Positions 1 to 5,759 of a stretch of 9,978 nt of DNA are shown in pieces; positions within the stretch are counted from its first letter, which is position 1; each line of letters begins with the position of its first letter. Source of the DNA: Bacillota bacterium (lineage in GTDB: Bacteria; Bacillota; Clostridia; Acetivibrionales; Acetivibrionaceae); the NCBI GenBank assembly GCA_023398495.1, contig JAEWSG010000122.1:1-9978 (forward strand). Reading direction: 5' to 3'. The notes beneath the pieces were generated by a model that was not told where the DNA came from, searched no databases, and saw nothing but the letters and a program-made list of their open reading frames with translations. The translations under genes were made by a program, and so were the position numbers.

Positions 1-26
1 AATAATTTGATATTGTATCAAATTTA

Positions 27-56
27 AAAAGGGCGTTGGTGGTTCTTCGCCCTTTT
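27..56. terminator. Perfect 9-bp hairpin at the left edge
   Basis: AAAAGGGCG (27-35) and CGCCCTTTT (48-56) pair perfectly around a 12-nt loop. Read leftward the stem is followed by one further T and then AAATTT. Read rightward it ends in TTTTCTTC. Either direction gives a modest rho-independent terminator. It lies about 60 nt beyond the stop of the leftward reading frame at 118-309, so it may be the 3' end of that transcript, or it may belong to a gene left of the window. The leftward reading frame would also pass through this stem without a stop, so a purely coding origin cannot be excluded. Confidence 0.5.
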
Positions 57-117
57 CTTCCACACACTGAAATTTTTCTTGTCCAATTTTCGTTAGTTTA
101 CTGAAAAACAGGTTGTC

Positions 118-309
118 CTATAACAGGTCTGGTACTGTTAGTTGATTCGAATTATTATTAATATAGTTTTGGATTTTCGTTATACACCATAATATTAGTA
201 TATCAGCCTTATATTCGTTTACATCAAGCTTTTCAAAGATTCTGGCAGGAATATTCAGCGAAAAAAATCCTCCACCAGAACGATTATATAGCTTAGACCA
301 TTTTTCAAT
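118..309 (-). CDS. Possible small leftward gene with ATT start, or decayed gene
   Basis: I do not recognise this protein. Read leftward, a near-perfect Shine-Dalgarno AGGAGG (plus positions 316-321) is followed after 6 nt by ATT at 309-307. ATT opens a 63-codon frame ending in TAG at 120-118. The protein-like text includes FFSLNIPARIFEKLD and ADILILWCITKIQNYI, suggesting alternating amphipathic helices. TGA and TAA lie directly upstream in frame, so ATT is the only start the SD can serve here. Alternatively, the TTG at 308-306 starts another frame that joins this one if a run of seven T (around residues 15-16) gains or loses a base. After the TAG the same frame stays open to base 1 for 39 codons, so this may be a pseudogene with a nonsense mutation. 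It is divergent from the broken nuclease at 495-1475. Confidence 0.35.
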   Translation of the reverse strand: MEKWSKLYNRSGGGFFSLNIPARIFEKLDVNEYKADILILWCITKIQNYINNNSNQLTVPDLL

Positions 310-494
310 TTATCACCTCCTAAAAATACTATGTTGGTGTTCAGCAAAGCTGAGCCCATTAGTTTTACTCGATTTATAGCAACTGGAAACAAGTAACTTC
401 GCCTACCAACCTCAAAACCTGCTAAAATAGTGCCTTAGAAAGTGGATGAGGTCCTTGTTGCCACCAAATCAAAGCCATTTGGCTTATAGTTTAA

Positions 495-1475
495 TACTTT
501 TTCAGCATATCCGTTAAAGACCCTAAATTCGAAAAACACCAATTCTTTTTGACTACACATTCAAATCATTTAGTAGATATGACAGCAGACTTTGATGATA
601 TTTCAGTGTATTTATTTAGAAAAATAAATGAAGAAAAAGCTAATAATGATGAGTATGAACCTGATTTCATTATAGAGAATGTTTCTCCTGATGAGGTTGA
701 AATATTAAATGAATTAGGCGTGAAGAACTCTTATGTCTTTCTTTCAAACTGTACTATTTGAGTGGAAGGTATAACAGACAAATTTTACATAAGAGAGTAT
801 TTAAAAATATATAAGCTATGTAAGTTTGGAATGGAAAAATATAAGGAAGATAAACACTACTCTTTTATTGAATATAGCGGAAACAATATAACTCACTGGT
901 CTTTTTTAGATTCAGAAGATGAAAACTATTCAAATATTGACTATAAGAAGATTACAAACAAGATATTTTTAATTGCTGATAGGGATTCTGAAGGTGGAGA
1001 AGGTAAAAAGCAAGAACGATTTAATAAGTTAGAAGAGAAACTTAAGAATAATTTTTGTCGGCTTACCTGTGTTGAAGTTGAAAATTATCTTCATGAAGAT
1101 ATTGTAAAGAAAGTTGTATTTGACTATGAAAAACAAGCAAACAAAGAAATTAAAGATATTGATGACATTAATTTTAAGAAAAATGATTTTACCAACGATG
1201 ATTATAAAAATATTCATTTGGGAGAATTTATTGATGGACAACTTGTTAATAGGAAAAGAAGAGCGAGTTATGCTGACAGTAGGTATAATACTGGTACAGT
1301 AGGAGATAAACCAGAATTTTCAAGAAGAGCATGTAATTATATGAGAAGTGAAATTGCTAAAATACAAAATAACATAAAAAGTGAGATAGAAGTAGACAGA
1401 AATAAGTATCTTAGTAAACCTACACAAGAGTTAATAGTGAAAGTTATTGAGTTTATTGAGAAAAATAATCAGTAA
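495..1475 (+). pseudogene. AAA-ATPase/OLD-type TOPRIM nuclease, 3' remnant with in-frame TGA
   Basis: This is the C-terminal half of an ATP-dependent nuclease of the OLD/COG3593-like type, related in design to GajA and other phage-defence or repair nucleases. The text FEKHQFFLTTHSNHLVDM (about 525-587) is the end of the ABC-type ATPase, with the H-loop TTHSNH. The frame then meets TGA at 759-761 and continues without shift into VEGITDKFYIREYL, the TOPRIM motif with its glutamate. IADRDS, the TOPRIM DxD motif, lies near 973-990, and VEVENYL follows. Relatives read CTIWVEGITD, so TGG to TGA is the simplest change. The N-terminal ATPase with Walker A is absent: frame 0 has TAA at 492-494 and no homologous text is visible further left. 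The downstream piece could start at GTG 762, directly after the TGA, but no SD precedes it. The gene is almost certainly inactive as a full enzyme. An independent TOPRIM fragment protein cannot be excluded. Confidence 0.8.
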
Positions 1476-1478
1476 AAG

Positions 1479-1515
1479 GAACATATTTCTTAAGGGAGGT
1501 AATTATATGTTCTAA
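1479..1515 (+). promoter_or_regulatory. Orphan Shine-Dalgarno with ATG-TTC-TAA inside an inverted repeat
   Basis: AAGGGAGGT (1492-1500) sits 6 nt before ATG at 1507, which is followed by TTC and then TAA TAG. GAACATAT (1479-1486) and ATATGTTC (1505-1512) form a perfect 8-bp inverted repeat that puts the SD in the loop and the ATG in the stem. This looks like the surviving start signal of a gene once co-transcribed with the nuclease whose body has been deleted, or a two-codon leader ORF. A terminator follows at once. Confidence 0.45.
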
Positions 1516-1526
1516 TAGAATAGCTC

Positions 1527-1562
1527 AAAGACTTCTCTTACTTAATTGTAGGTCTTTTTTTT
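1527..1562 (+). terminator. Rho-independent terminator after the nuclease remnant
   Basis: AAAGACTT (1527-1534) pairs with AGGTCTTT (1550-1557), with one T-G wobble, around a 15-nt loop. It runs directly into a T tract (1555-1562). The position, about 50 nt after the remnant's stop codon, fits termination of that rightward transcript. Confidence 0.65.
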
Positions 1563-1770
1563 ATGCCCGGAAACAAGAAAGGATTGATTAACTGTTAGAT
1601 TTTCATCATTTTGAAGGATACAGGGGCTAATCAAGCCCAATTATTTTTTCATGTATTTATCATATTCGTGTCCAACTGTCTCAATTATATATTAGATATT
1701 CTTCCGAATGTTTAAATGTATCCAACTATCCAAATAATATAATATATCACAGTTTTGAAATTGAAACTAT
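1563..1770. other. Gene-free stretch with a small coding fragment and hairpin
   Basis: No gene can be supported in the gap between the nuclease remnant and the convergent zinc-ribbon gene. Two details stand out. GGGCT (1624-1628) and AGCCC (1634-1638) form a short hairpin followed by an AT/T-rich stretch on the plus strand. On the minus strand, 1691-1641 reads YIIETVGHEYDKYMKK and then TAA. This resembles the C-terminal tail of some lost protein, but it is only 16 residues after an upstream stop and could be chance. Confidence 0.4.
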
Positions 1771-1812
1771 AAAATAAAGGGGAAAGGGGGGAAAGGTCAT
1801 TAAACCCTCCCC
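1771..1812 (-). terminator. Terminator of the leftward toxin-like/zinc-ribbon pair
   Basis: In the leftward transcript GGGGAGGG (plus 1812-1805) pairs with CTTTCCCC (plus 1786-1779), using two G-U wobbles, and is followed by TTTATTTT (plus 1778-1771). On the plus strand the wobble pairs become A-C mismatches, so the hairpin is directional. It begins 17 nt after the stop of the zinc-ribbon gene. Confidence 0.6.
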
Positions 1813-1828
1813 ATCAAAAGAATTACAC

Positions 1829-2203
1829 TCAAATATAAATATTAATATTTTCTAATTGTTTTTTAGCCATTTCTTCATTCCACTCTGCAGGTTTATCATC
1901 ATTAACCCATGTATAACCTTTATTAATCCATTCTTCCCTCAATATAGTCCACGCTTCTTCTTTTGTATAAACTGTCAATTCTAAATAATCTCGCATTTCT
2001 CTTGGAACGTCTTTCCTGTTATCAATCAGTTCTTTTAATTCCATTAATACCCTATAATACTTTTCTTCGTCTTGTTTAATAAAATCCTTTTTGTTAATAT
2101 CATCATTGACATTACCTTGATTACCGCAACAAGGACATATAACATAATACTGATTGAAATCATTTTCTAATTTACAACCGCATATCGGACAAAAATACAC
2201 CAT
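1829..2203 (-). CDS. Small zinc-ribbon protein, possible immunity protein
   Basis: The product is a 124-residue soluble protein. From the chosen start it opens MVYFCPICGCKL and then has CPCCGNQG about 18 residues later, giving a four-cysteine zinc ribbon (CPIC plus CPCC). The C-terminal half is acidic and helical, and it ends in a WINKGYTW...KPAEWN...QLENI pattern. I know that pattern from small CPCC-type hypothetical proteins of Firmicutes. The frame is open upstream to an ATG at 2230, but AGGAGG at 2213-2208 lies inside that extension and sits 4 nt before the ATG at 2203 (7 nt before the next codon, GTG). The true start is therefore 2203, or less likely 2200. The gene follows the larger leftward gene by 8 nt, and the upstream TAG overlaps the SD, so translation is probably coupled. 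An immunity role is inferred from this order. A regulatory zinc protein is the alternative. Confidence 0.8.
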   Translation of the reverse strand: MVYFCPICGCKLENDFNQYYVICPCCGNQGNVNDDINKKDFIKQDEEKYYRVLMELKELIDNRKDVPREMRDYLELTVYTKEEAWTILREEWINKGYTWVNDDKPAEWNEEMAKKQLENINIYI

Positions 2204-2211
2204 ACTTCCTC

Positions 2212-3018
2212 CTAGTTTTGCCTTTGCCAATATTTAAAAACCTCTAGTGCCCATTGAAATTTAGTATATTCCCCATTGTGCATATTAATCCACTTTGGTA
2301 AAAAATATGAAATCACTTGCCCTGTAACTGGGTTATAAACCATGAACTCAAGTGTCTTTGTGTTTAACTTTATCACAGTATCTCCAAACCTACTAGTTTT
2401 TTCAACAATATCGCTGCCTTTTTTCTTTATAAACTCTTTTGCCATTTCCCAATATTTGTTTTTGTCGGGTTTTTTGCCATTACCACCTGGCATATCTGCA
2501 AATTCATGTGAATGACTATTGTAATGGCTTTCAAAATCTTTAAATTCACCTTCTGTTGGTAATCCCTGTGCCATCATTTTAATATCATTGAATGCTGAAA
2601 CTATGGATGATGCCATATTGGAATAAACCCGTTTAAATTCCTTAACTATTGCATCAAAGTTTTCTAGTAACTCGTCTTTATAGATAATAAATACTGCTAT
2701 CGCACCTATTCCAACAATTATTGCAACTATTTGCCCCGCTGTTGGAATCCATGAAAGATTTAAAGCAGCCCCTATCGCATATAAAACTGAAGATAGTGCC
2801 CATGGTAAATTCAATGCACCAAAGTTTAATGCCAAATCATTTGCAGCAGTAAAAGCTATACTATTCGCAATGCCGTATTCCTTGTCACTTATCTTTTTAC
2901 CAGTTGGCTTATACTTTTTATCTACATATTTTATATGATTCTTTAATAATTCTGTATTACCTTCTGAGGATGCTCTTTCAAGTATCATAACATATTTTTC
3001 TTGTTGTTGGGAACTCAT
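2212..3018 (-). CDS. Membrane-associated toxin-like protein
   Basis: The product is a 268-residue protein without a confident family. Residues 1-60 are charged and helical. Residues 68-113 are strongly hydrophobic and glycine/alanine-rich, looking like two membrane-crossing or pore-like segments, with a proline at 92 between them. Residues 115-150 form an amphipathic helix. From about 201 a compact C-terminal piece contains SRFGDTVIKLNTKTLEFMVY and then NPVTGQVISYFLP. This fits the strand-rich ending I associate with nuclease domains of polymorphic toxins ('...FDPKTNEFGV...G.I.TYF.P'). There is no signal peptide or N-terminal secretion domain, as in an orphan toxin cassette. The gene is followed within 8 nt by a small zinc-ribbon gene that could be its immunity partner. 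No SD precedes the ATG at 3018. The frame extends upstream to 3060 with plausible residues, so the 5' end may be frameshifted. The coding assignment is firm; the toxin function is inference. Confidence 0.75.
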   Translation of the reverse strand: MSSQQQEKYVMILERASSEGNTELLKNHIKYVDKKYKPTGKKISDKEYGIANSIAFTAANDLALNFGALNLPWALSSVLYAIGAALNLSWIPTAGQIVAIIVGIGAIAVFIIYKDELLENFDAIVKEFKRVYSNMASSIVSAFNDIKMMAQGLPTEGEFKDFESHYNSHSHEFADMPGGNGKKPDKNKYWEMAKEFIKKKGSDIVEKTSRFGDTVIKLNTKTLEFMVYNPVTGQVISYFLPKWINMHNGEYTKFQWALEVFKYWQRQN

Positions 3019-3053
3019 TTTGGAGTATATCTGTTTAAGTACTTTAATCGCTA

Positions 3054-3076
3054 CATCATTTTACCTCAAAAGGTAA
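3054..3076 (-). promoter_or_regulatory. SD and ATG ATG TAG out of frame with the toxin-like gene
   Basis: In the leftward direction GAGGT (3067-3063) lies 6 nt before ATG at 3056 (and 3 nt before ATG at 3059), the best start signal upstream of the 2212-3018 gene. That reading meets TAG at 3053. The gene's own frame runs open from just after a TAA at 3063-3061 through residues NDVAIKVLKQIYSK into its first annotated ATG. A one-base change would join SD, ATG and gene. TTACCT (3061-3066) and AGGTAA (3071-3076) form a small perfect hairpin that would hide the SD. Confidence 0.4.
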
Positions 3077-3220
3077 TGTTGTTGCAACGAGCTTGATATT
3101 CTATAACAAAGTGTGATAAAATGTAATGTATTAGTTGAATTAAATGTATAAAGTAAAATAATAGTTAAAAATCTCAAATATAGTAATACCAAGCAATTAA
3201 AGGTGTTTACTATAATTTTT

Positions 3221-3295
3221 GCCACTGTGGCTCAGGGGTAGAGCAATTCACTCGTAATGAATAGGCCGTGGGTCCAATTCCCACCAGTGGCTCCA
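3221..3295 (+). tRNA. tRNA-Thr (anticodon CGT) with C at T-loop position 55
   Basis: A complete cloverleaf with encoded CCA. The acceptor GCCACTG/CAGTGGC is 7 perfect pairs with U73 and CCA at 3293-3295. The D arm is GCTC-AGGGGTA-GAGC. The anticodon arm ATTCA-CTCGTAA-TGAAT is perfect and puts CGT at 3253-3255, reading the threonine codon ACG. The variable loop is AGGCC and the T arm is GTGGG-TCCAATT-CCCAC. First pairs G1-C72 and C2-G71 agree with known threonine identity in E. coli. T-loop position 55, almost always U (pseudouridine), is C here (3274). TATAAT at 3211-3216 lies only 4 nt before the mature 5' end, so a transcript from it would have essentially no leader. The true promoter is uncertain. 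The gene separates the accessory region on its left from the metabolic genes on its right. Confidence 0.9.
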
Positions 3296-3298
3296 TTT

Positions 3299-3334
3299 AA
3301 AAGTCTGAAACTAGTAGGGTTTCGGACTTTTTTT
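3299..3334 (+). terminator. Terminator of tRNA-Thr
   Basis: AAAAGTCTGAAAC (3299-3311) pairs along 13 positions, one of them a U-G wobble, with GTTTCGGACTTTT (3319-3331) around a 7-nt loop. It continues into a T tract to 3334. It starts 4 nt after the CCA end, so the tRNA is a single-gene transcript. Confidence 0.9.
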
Positions 3335-3408
3335 AATGCCTAAGAAAGCATACAATGCTCCCGTTACTTAAAAATTAAACACTAAGAATTTCTCAGCGTG
3401 TCAGAAGT

Positions 3409-3451
3409 TAATATGACTAAATGTTGTCATATTAGTGTGCTATAATATAGT
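3409..3451 (+). promoter_or_regulatory. Promoter with perfect dyad upstream of the radical SAM gene
   Basis: TAATATGAC (3409-3417) and GTCATATTA (3426-3434) form a perfect 9-bp inverted repeat with an 8-nt centre. Just downstream is TGCTATAAT (3438-3446), an extended -10. An alternative pairing is TTGTCA (3424-3429) with TATAGT (3446-3451) at 16-bp spacing. The dyad therefore covers the -35 region, where a dimeric repressor or activator would bind. The bases are seen; regulation is inferred. The gene's SD is AAGGG at 3465-3469. Confidence 0.55.
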
Positions 3452-3479
3452 TAATTTCTAGGAAAAGGGTTGGCTGCGT

Positions 3480-4343
3480 ATGCATTATTCAGATTATAAA
3501 ACAATATTATCAGTGCAAAACGGTATGAATCTATACCGTGGATGTACTCATGGTTGTATTTATTGCGATAGTCGCAGTAACTGCTATCAAATGAAGCATG
3601 ATTTTGAAGATATAGAAGTAAAACGCAATGCTCCAAGTATATTGGAAGATCAGTTACGTAGAAAACGAAAGCCTTGTATGATTGGAACAGGAGCAATGTG
3701 TGATCCGTATATTCATTTGGAAGAAGATTTACAGATAACAAGACAATGTATTTCGCTAATTGAAAAGTATGGTTTTGGCTTAGCAATTCAGACGAAATCT
3801 TCTCGTATTTTGCGTGATTTGGATTTGCTCAAATCCATAAATCAGAATACAAAGTGTGTTGTCCAAATAACCTTAACAACTTATGACGAAGATATGTGTC
3901 GCAAGATTGAGCCAAATGTGTCTACAACAATAGAACGTGTTAATGTGCTTAATATAATGCGGGATGCTGGTATTCCAACAGTTGTATGGCTTGGTCCTAT
4001 TTTGCCCTTTATTAATGATGCTGAGGAAAACCTTCGAGGAATTTTAGACTATTGTGCAAAGGCACAAGTTCATGGAATACTGTGCTTTGTTTTTGGTGTT
4101 ACTATGCGTGAAGGAAATAGGGAACACTTTTATGCACAGCTTGATAAGTTGTATCCAGGTCTTAAAAATAAGTATATCCGTACCTTTTCAAATGGATATG
4201 TTTGCAATAGTGTTAATCATAATCGCTTGATGTCTATTTTTAAGGATGTATGTAGAGAAAACGGTATTATGCACAATCCTGATGACATTTTTGCTTATTT
4301 AAAGAAGTTTGAAACCAAAGAACAACAAATATCACTCTTTTAG
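3480..4343 (+). CDS. SPL-like radical SAM protein (COG1533 type)
   Basis: The product is a 287-residue radical S-adenosylmethionine protein, cytosolic. C22, C26 and C29 in RGCTHGCIYCDSR form the CxxxCxxC that holds the [4Fe-4S] cluster reductively cleaving SAM. IGTGAMCDPY at about 68-77, the EKYGFGLAIQTKS strand near 95-107, VVQITLTTYDED and WLGPILPFIND are the successive barrel strands seen in the spore-photoproduct-lyase-like group. It is clearly shorter than true SplB lyases and carries no evidence of acting on spore DNA, so that name should not be used. The substrate is unknown. ATG 3480 is preceded by AAGGG 10 nt upstream. The DUF6348-like gene lies 101 nt downstream with no terminator between, so partial co-transcription is possible. 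The family assignment is firm. Confidence 0.9.
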   Translation: MHYSDYKTILSVQNGMNLYRGCTHGCIYCDSRSNCYQMKHDFEDIEVKRNAPSILEDQLRRKRKPCMIGTGAMCDPYIHLEEDLQITRQCISLIEKYGFGLAIQTKSSRILRDLDLLKSINQNTKCVVQITLTTYDEDMCRKIEPNVSTTIERVNVLNIMRDAGIPTVVWLGPILPFINDAEENLRGILDYCAKAQVHGILCFVFGVTMREGNREHFYAQLDKLYPGLKNKYIRTFSNGYVCNSVNHNRLMSIFKDVCRENGIMHNPDDIFAYLKKFETKEQQISLF

Positions 4344-4346
4344 TTC

Positions 4347-4375
4347 TTCAATATGCTCCTAATATATGATACAAT
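4347..4375 (+). promoter_or_regulatory. Possible promoter of the DUF6348-like gene
   Basis: TTCAAT (4347-4352) and TACAAT (4370-4375) are spaced by 17 bp, and the second is preceded by TGA, giving an extended -10. The start point would fall near 4382, leaving a leader of about 60 nt. No terminator separates this gene from the radical SAM gene, so read-through may also feed it. Confidence 0.4.
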
Positions 4376-4444
4376 CTATCTAAGACTAGCTTTAGAAAAA
4401 TATCAGGCATGTACCAATATCCTAGAGAAAGAGGAGATTTAAAT

Positions 4445-5701
4445 ATGGGCTTTATTGATAAGTTGTTTGGTTCAAAAAAAGAACGTGAAGAAGAAAAAGA
4501 GGTTTTGAAGGCAGAGGAGCAAAAAACGGAGGCAAAAAAAACTGATGAAAATGAGTTGACTTTAGAAGTATTGAAGAAAAAGCTCTCTGAGATGAACCTT
4601 CAGGTAGATGATGACAAGGAAATGGTTGTAATTCCTGCAAGCGGCATATCTATCAGGGCTTTAATTGTAGGAAAAACTCAACAGGAAAACGGTGTTGTTG
4701 TTCATATGAATTTTCATATCGCCAATGATGACTTAGGCGAAGAAGGAATTTATGAATCGCTCGCTGGGATTGGAAAAGGAAATGATATTGAAGAAGCTAT
4801 AGGTAATTGTGTAGATGCCTTTATAAATACAGCATTTAAAACTGTCTATGAATCCTTGCAGAATAAACATACTCCAAATATGGATATTGAGACCAATGTT
4901 AAAGGTGTTGCAAGGCAATGGAATATAAATATAGGACCTCTACAGACACAGGGTTTTGCTGGTTTAGAAGAAAAGGACAATAGTGTGATTTTTAATCTCT
5001 TGAAGGGTGAAATAAAAAAACTGCTAAACAATAAAAGATATTATTGGGTAAAGGTTTTTCTATCTAAGCAACTAAGTGGAAAGGTGATTTTTCAGTGTCT
5101 TTTAAATAATAAACCTTTTTATGAGGCAGAAAGAATGTTGGGGGATTATATAAAAGACTGGCCTGATAATAATTCTTATATGGCACAAATGCAGTATATT
5201 ATGATTCGTCAGTCAGATAAATCCTGGAATGAGAATAGAGAAAAAGATATTGAAAATGAGAAGTTCATGAAAAGTTGTGCAGAGTATGCAATTAGTGTAT
5301 TTGAGAACTTTAGACCGGAAGACAGTGTAGAAGGATTGGTTAATAAAATTGCAGAGTTTACCAAGGATATAAACCTTGCGTGGGAATTTTATTGGTTTAT
5401 CCCGGCTATTTATTGCCGAATGCTATTGAGAGGGCCAAAATACACAGACACTGTTGTGTTGGTATTATCTGATGATAGAAGAATATTCAGAAAACTATAT
5501 GACTATGAGACTTATGTAATTGGAGTAGATGCTGTAATACAAAGCTTACAGGCTAATAATGATAAGGAAAAAATTCAAAAGGTATTGTTTTTGTCAGAGG
5601 AATTTAGATCATTGCAGCAAGCATTAAGTAGTGGAAACAAACCGGAGGAGCTTCAAGCCATTCCGATGGTGTTGATGGCACCTGTGAATTATATTGTATA
5701 G
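4445..5701 (+). CDS. DUF6348-like protein of unknown function
   Basis: The product is a 418-residue soluble protein. The frame is open from an ATG at 4409, but GAGGAG (4431-4436) is placed 8 nt before the ATG at 4445. The protein therefore starts MGFIDKLFGSKK, a common opening of small Firmicute proteins. After a highly charged, probably coiled or disordered stretch (residues about 10-40), the region about 45-140 reads VVIPASGISIRALIVGK, then VVVHMNFHIANDDLGEEGIYESLAGIGK and EEAIGNCVDAFI. This matches my memory of DUF6348, which has a beta-rich domain followed by a helix. The middle (about 190-225) has YYWVKVFLSKQLSGKVIFQC and the LGDYIKDWP segment also typical of that family. The remainder is helical and unassigned. 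No catalytic motif is visible. It follows an orphan radical SAM gene, but a functional link is only positional. Confidence 0.8.
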   Translation: MGFIDKLFGSKKEREEEKEVLKAEEQKTEAKKTDENELTLEVLKKKLSEMNLQVDDDKEMVVIPASGISIRALIVGKTQQENGVVVHMNFHIANDDLGEEGIYESLAGIGKGNDIEEAIGNCVDAFINTAFKTVYESLQNKHTPNMDIETNVKGVARQWNINIGPLQTQGFAGLEEKDNSVIFNLLKGEIKKLLNNKRYYWVKVFLSKQLSGKVIFQCLLNNKPFYEAERMLGDYIKDWPDNNSYMAQMQYIMIRQSDKSWNENREKDIENEKFMKSCAEYAISVFENFRPEDSVEGLVNKIAEFTKDINLAWEFYWFIPAIYCRMLLRGPKYTDTVVLVLSDDRRIFRKLYDYETYVIGVDAVIQSLQANNDKEKIQKVLFLSEEFRSLQQALSSGNKPEELQAIPMVLMAPVNYIV

Positions 5702-5724
5702 AGGGTGGTTATGCCACCCTCTTT
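5700..5724 (+). terminator. Terminator overlapping a stop codon
   Basis: AGAGGGTGG (5700-5708) and CCACCCTCT (5714-5722) pair perfectly around a 5-nt loop. The first two bases belong to the TAG of the preceding gene. TTTGACTTT follows, a moderate T tract. The gene on the opposite strand ends at 5760, so the hairpin may also stop the convergent transcript, although its T tract on that side is poor. Confidence 0.75.
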
Positions 5725-5759
5725 GACTTTAATGATGTACGTGGGTAGAAGCTAAGGTG

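Noticed and set aside
549..761. TTG-started 70-residue gene as an independent small protein
   Set aside because: Protein homology continues left of the TTG (FEKHQFF) and right of the TGA in the same frame, and no SD precedes it. It is part of the nuclease remnant.
1029..1302. Overlapping frames in 1029-1241 (minus) and 1114-1302 (plus)
   Set aside because: Low-complexity hydrophobic or lysine/isoleucine-rich translations of AT-rich DNA inside the nuclease remnant, with no SD.
2204..2230. Start of the zinc-ribbon gene at 2230, overlapping the upstream gene
   Set aside because: AGGAGG lies within that extension and directs the ATG at 2203. The nine extra residues are the toxin-like gene's end read in another frame.
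3271..3295. tRNA-Thr 3' end as the attachment site of an integrated island
   Set aside because: No second copy of the tRNA 3' sequence and no integrase gene are seen in the window, so an att site cannot be supported.
3480..4343. Naming the radical SAM gene spore photoproduct lyase (splB)
   Set aside because: It is shorter than SplB and only the general COG1533 core is visible. No lyase-specific residues could be confirmed.
4409..4444. Upstream ATG extension (12 residues) of the DUF6348-like gene
   Set aside because: No SD precedes 4409, whereas GAGGAG is well placed before 4445, and MGFIDKLFG is a typical opening.
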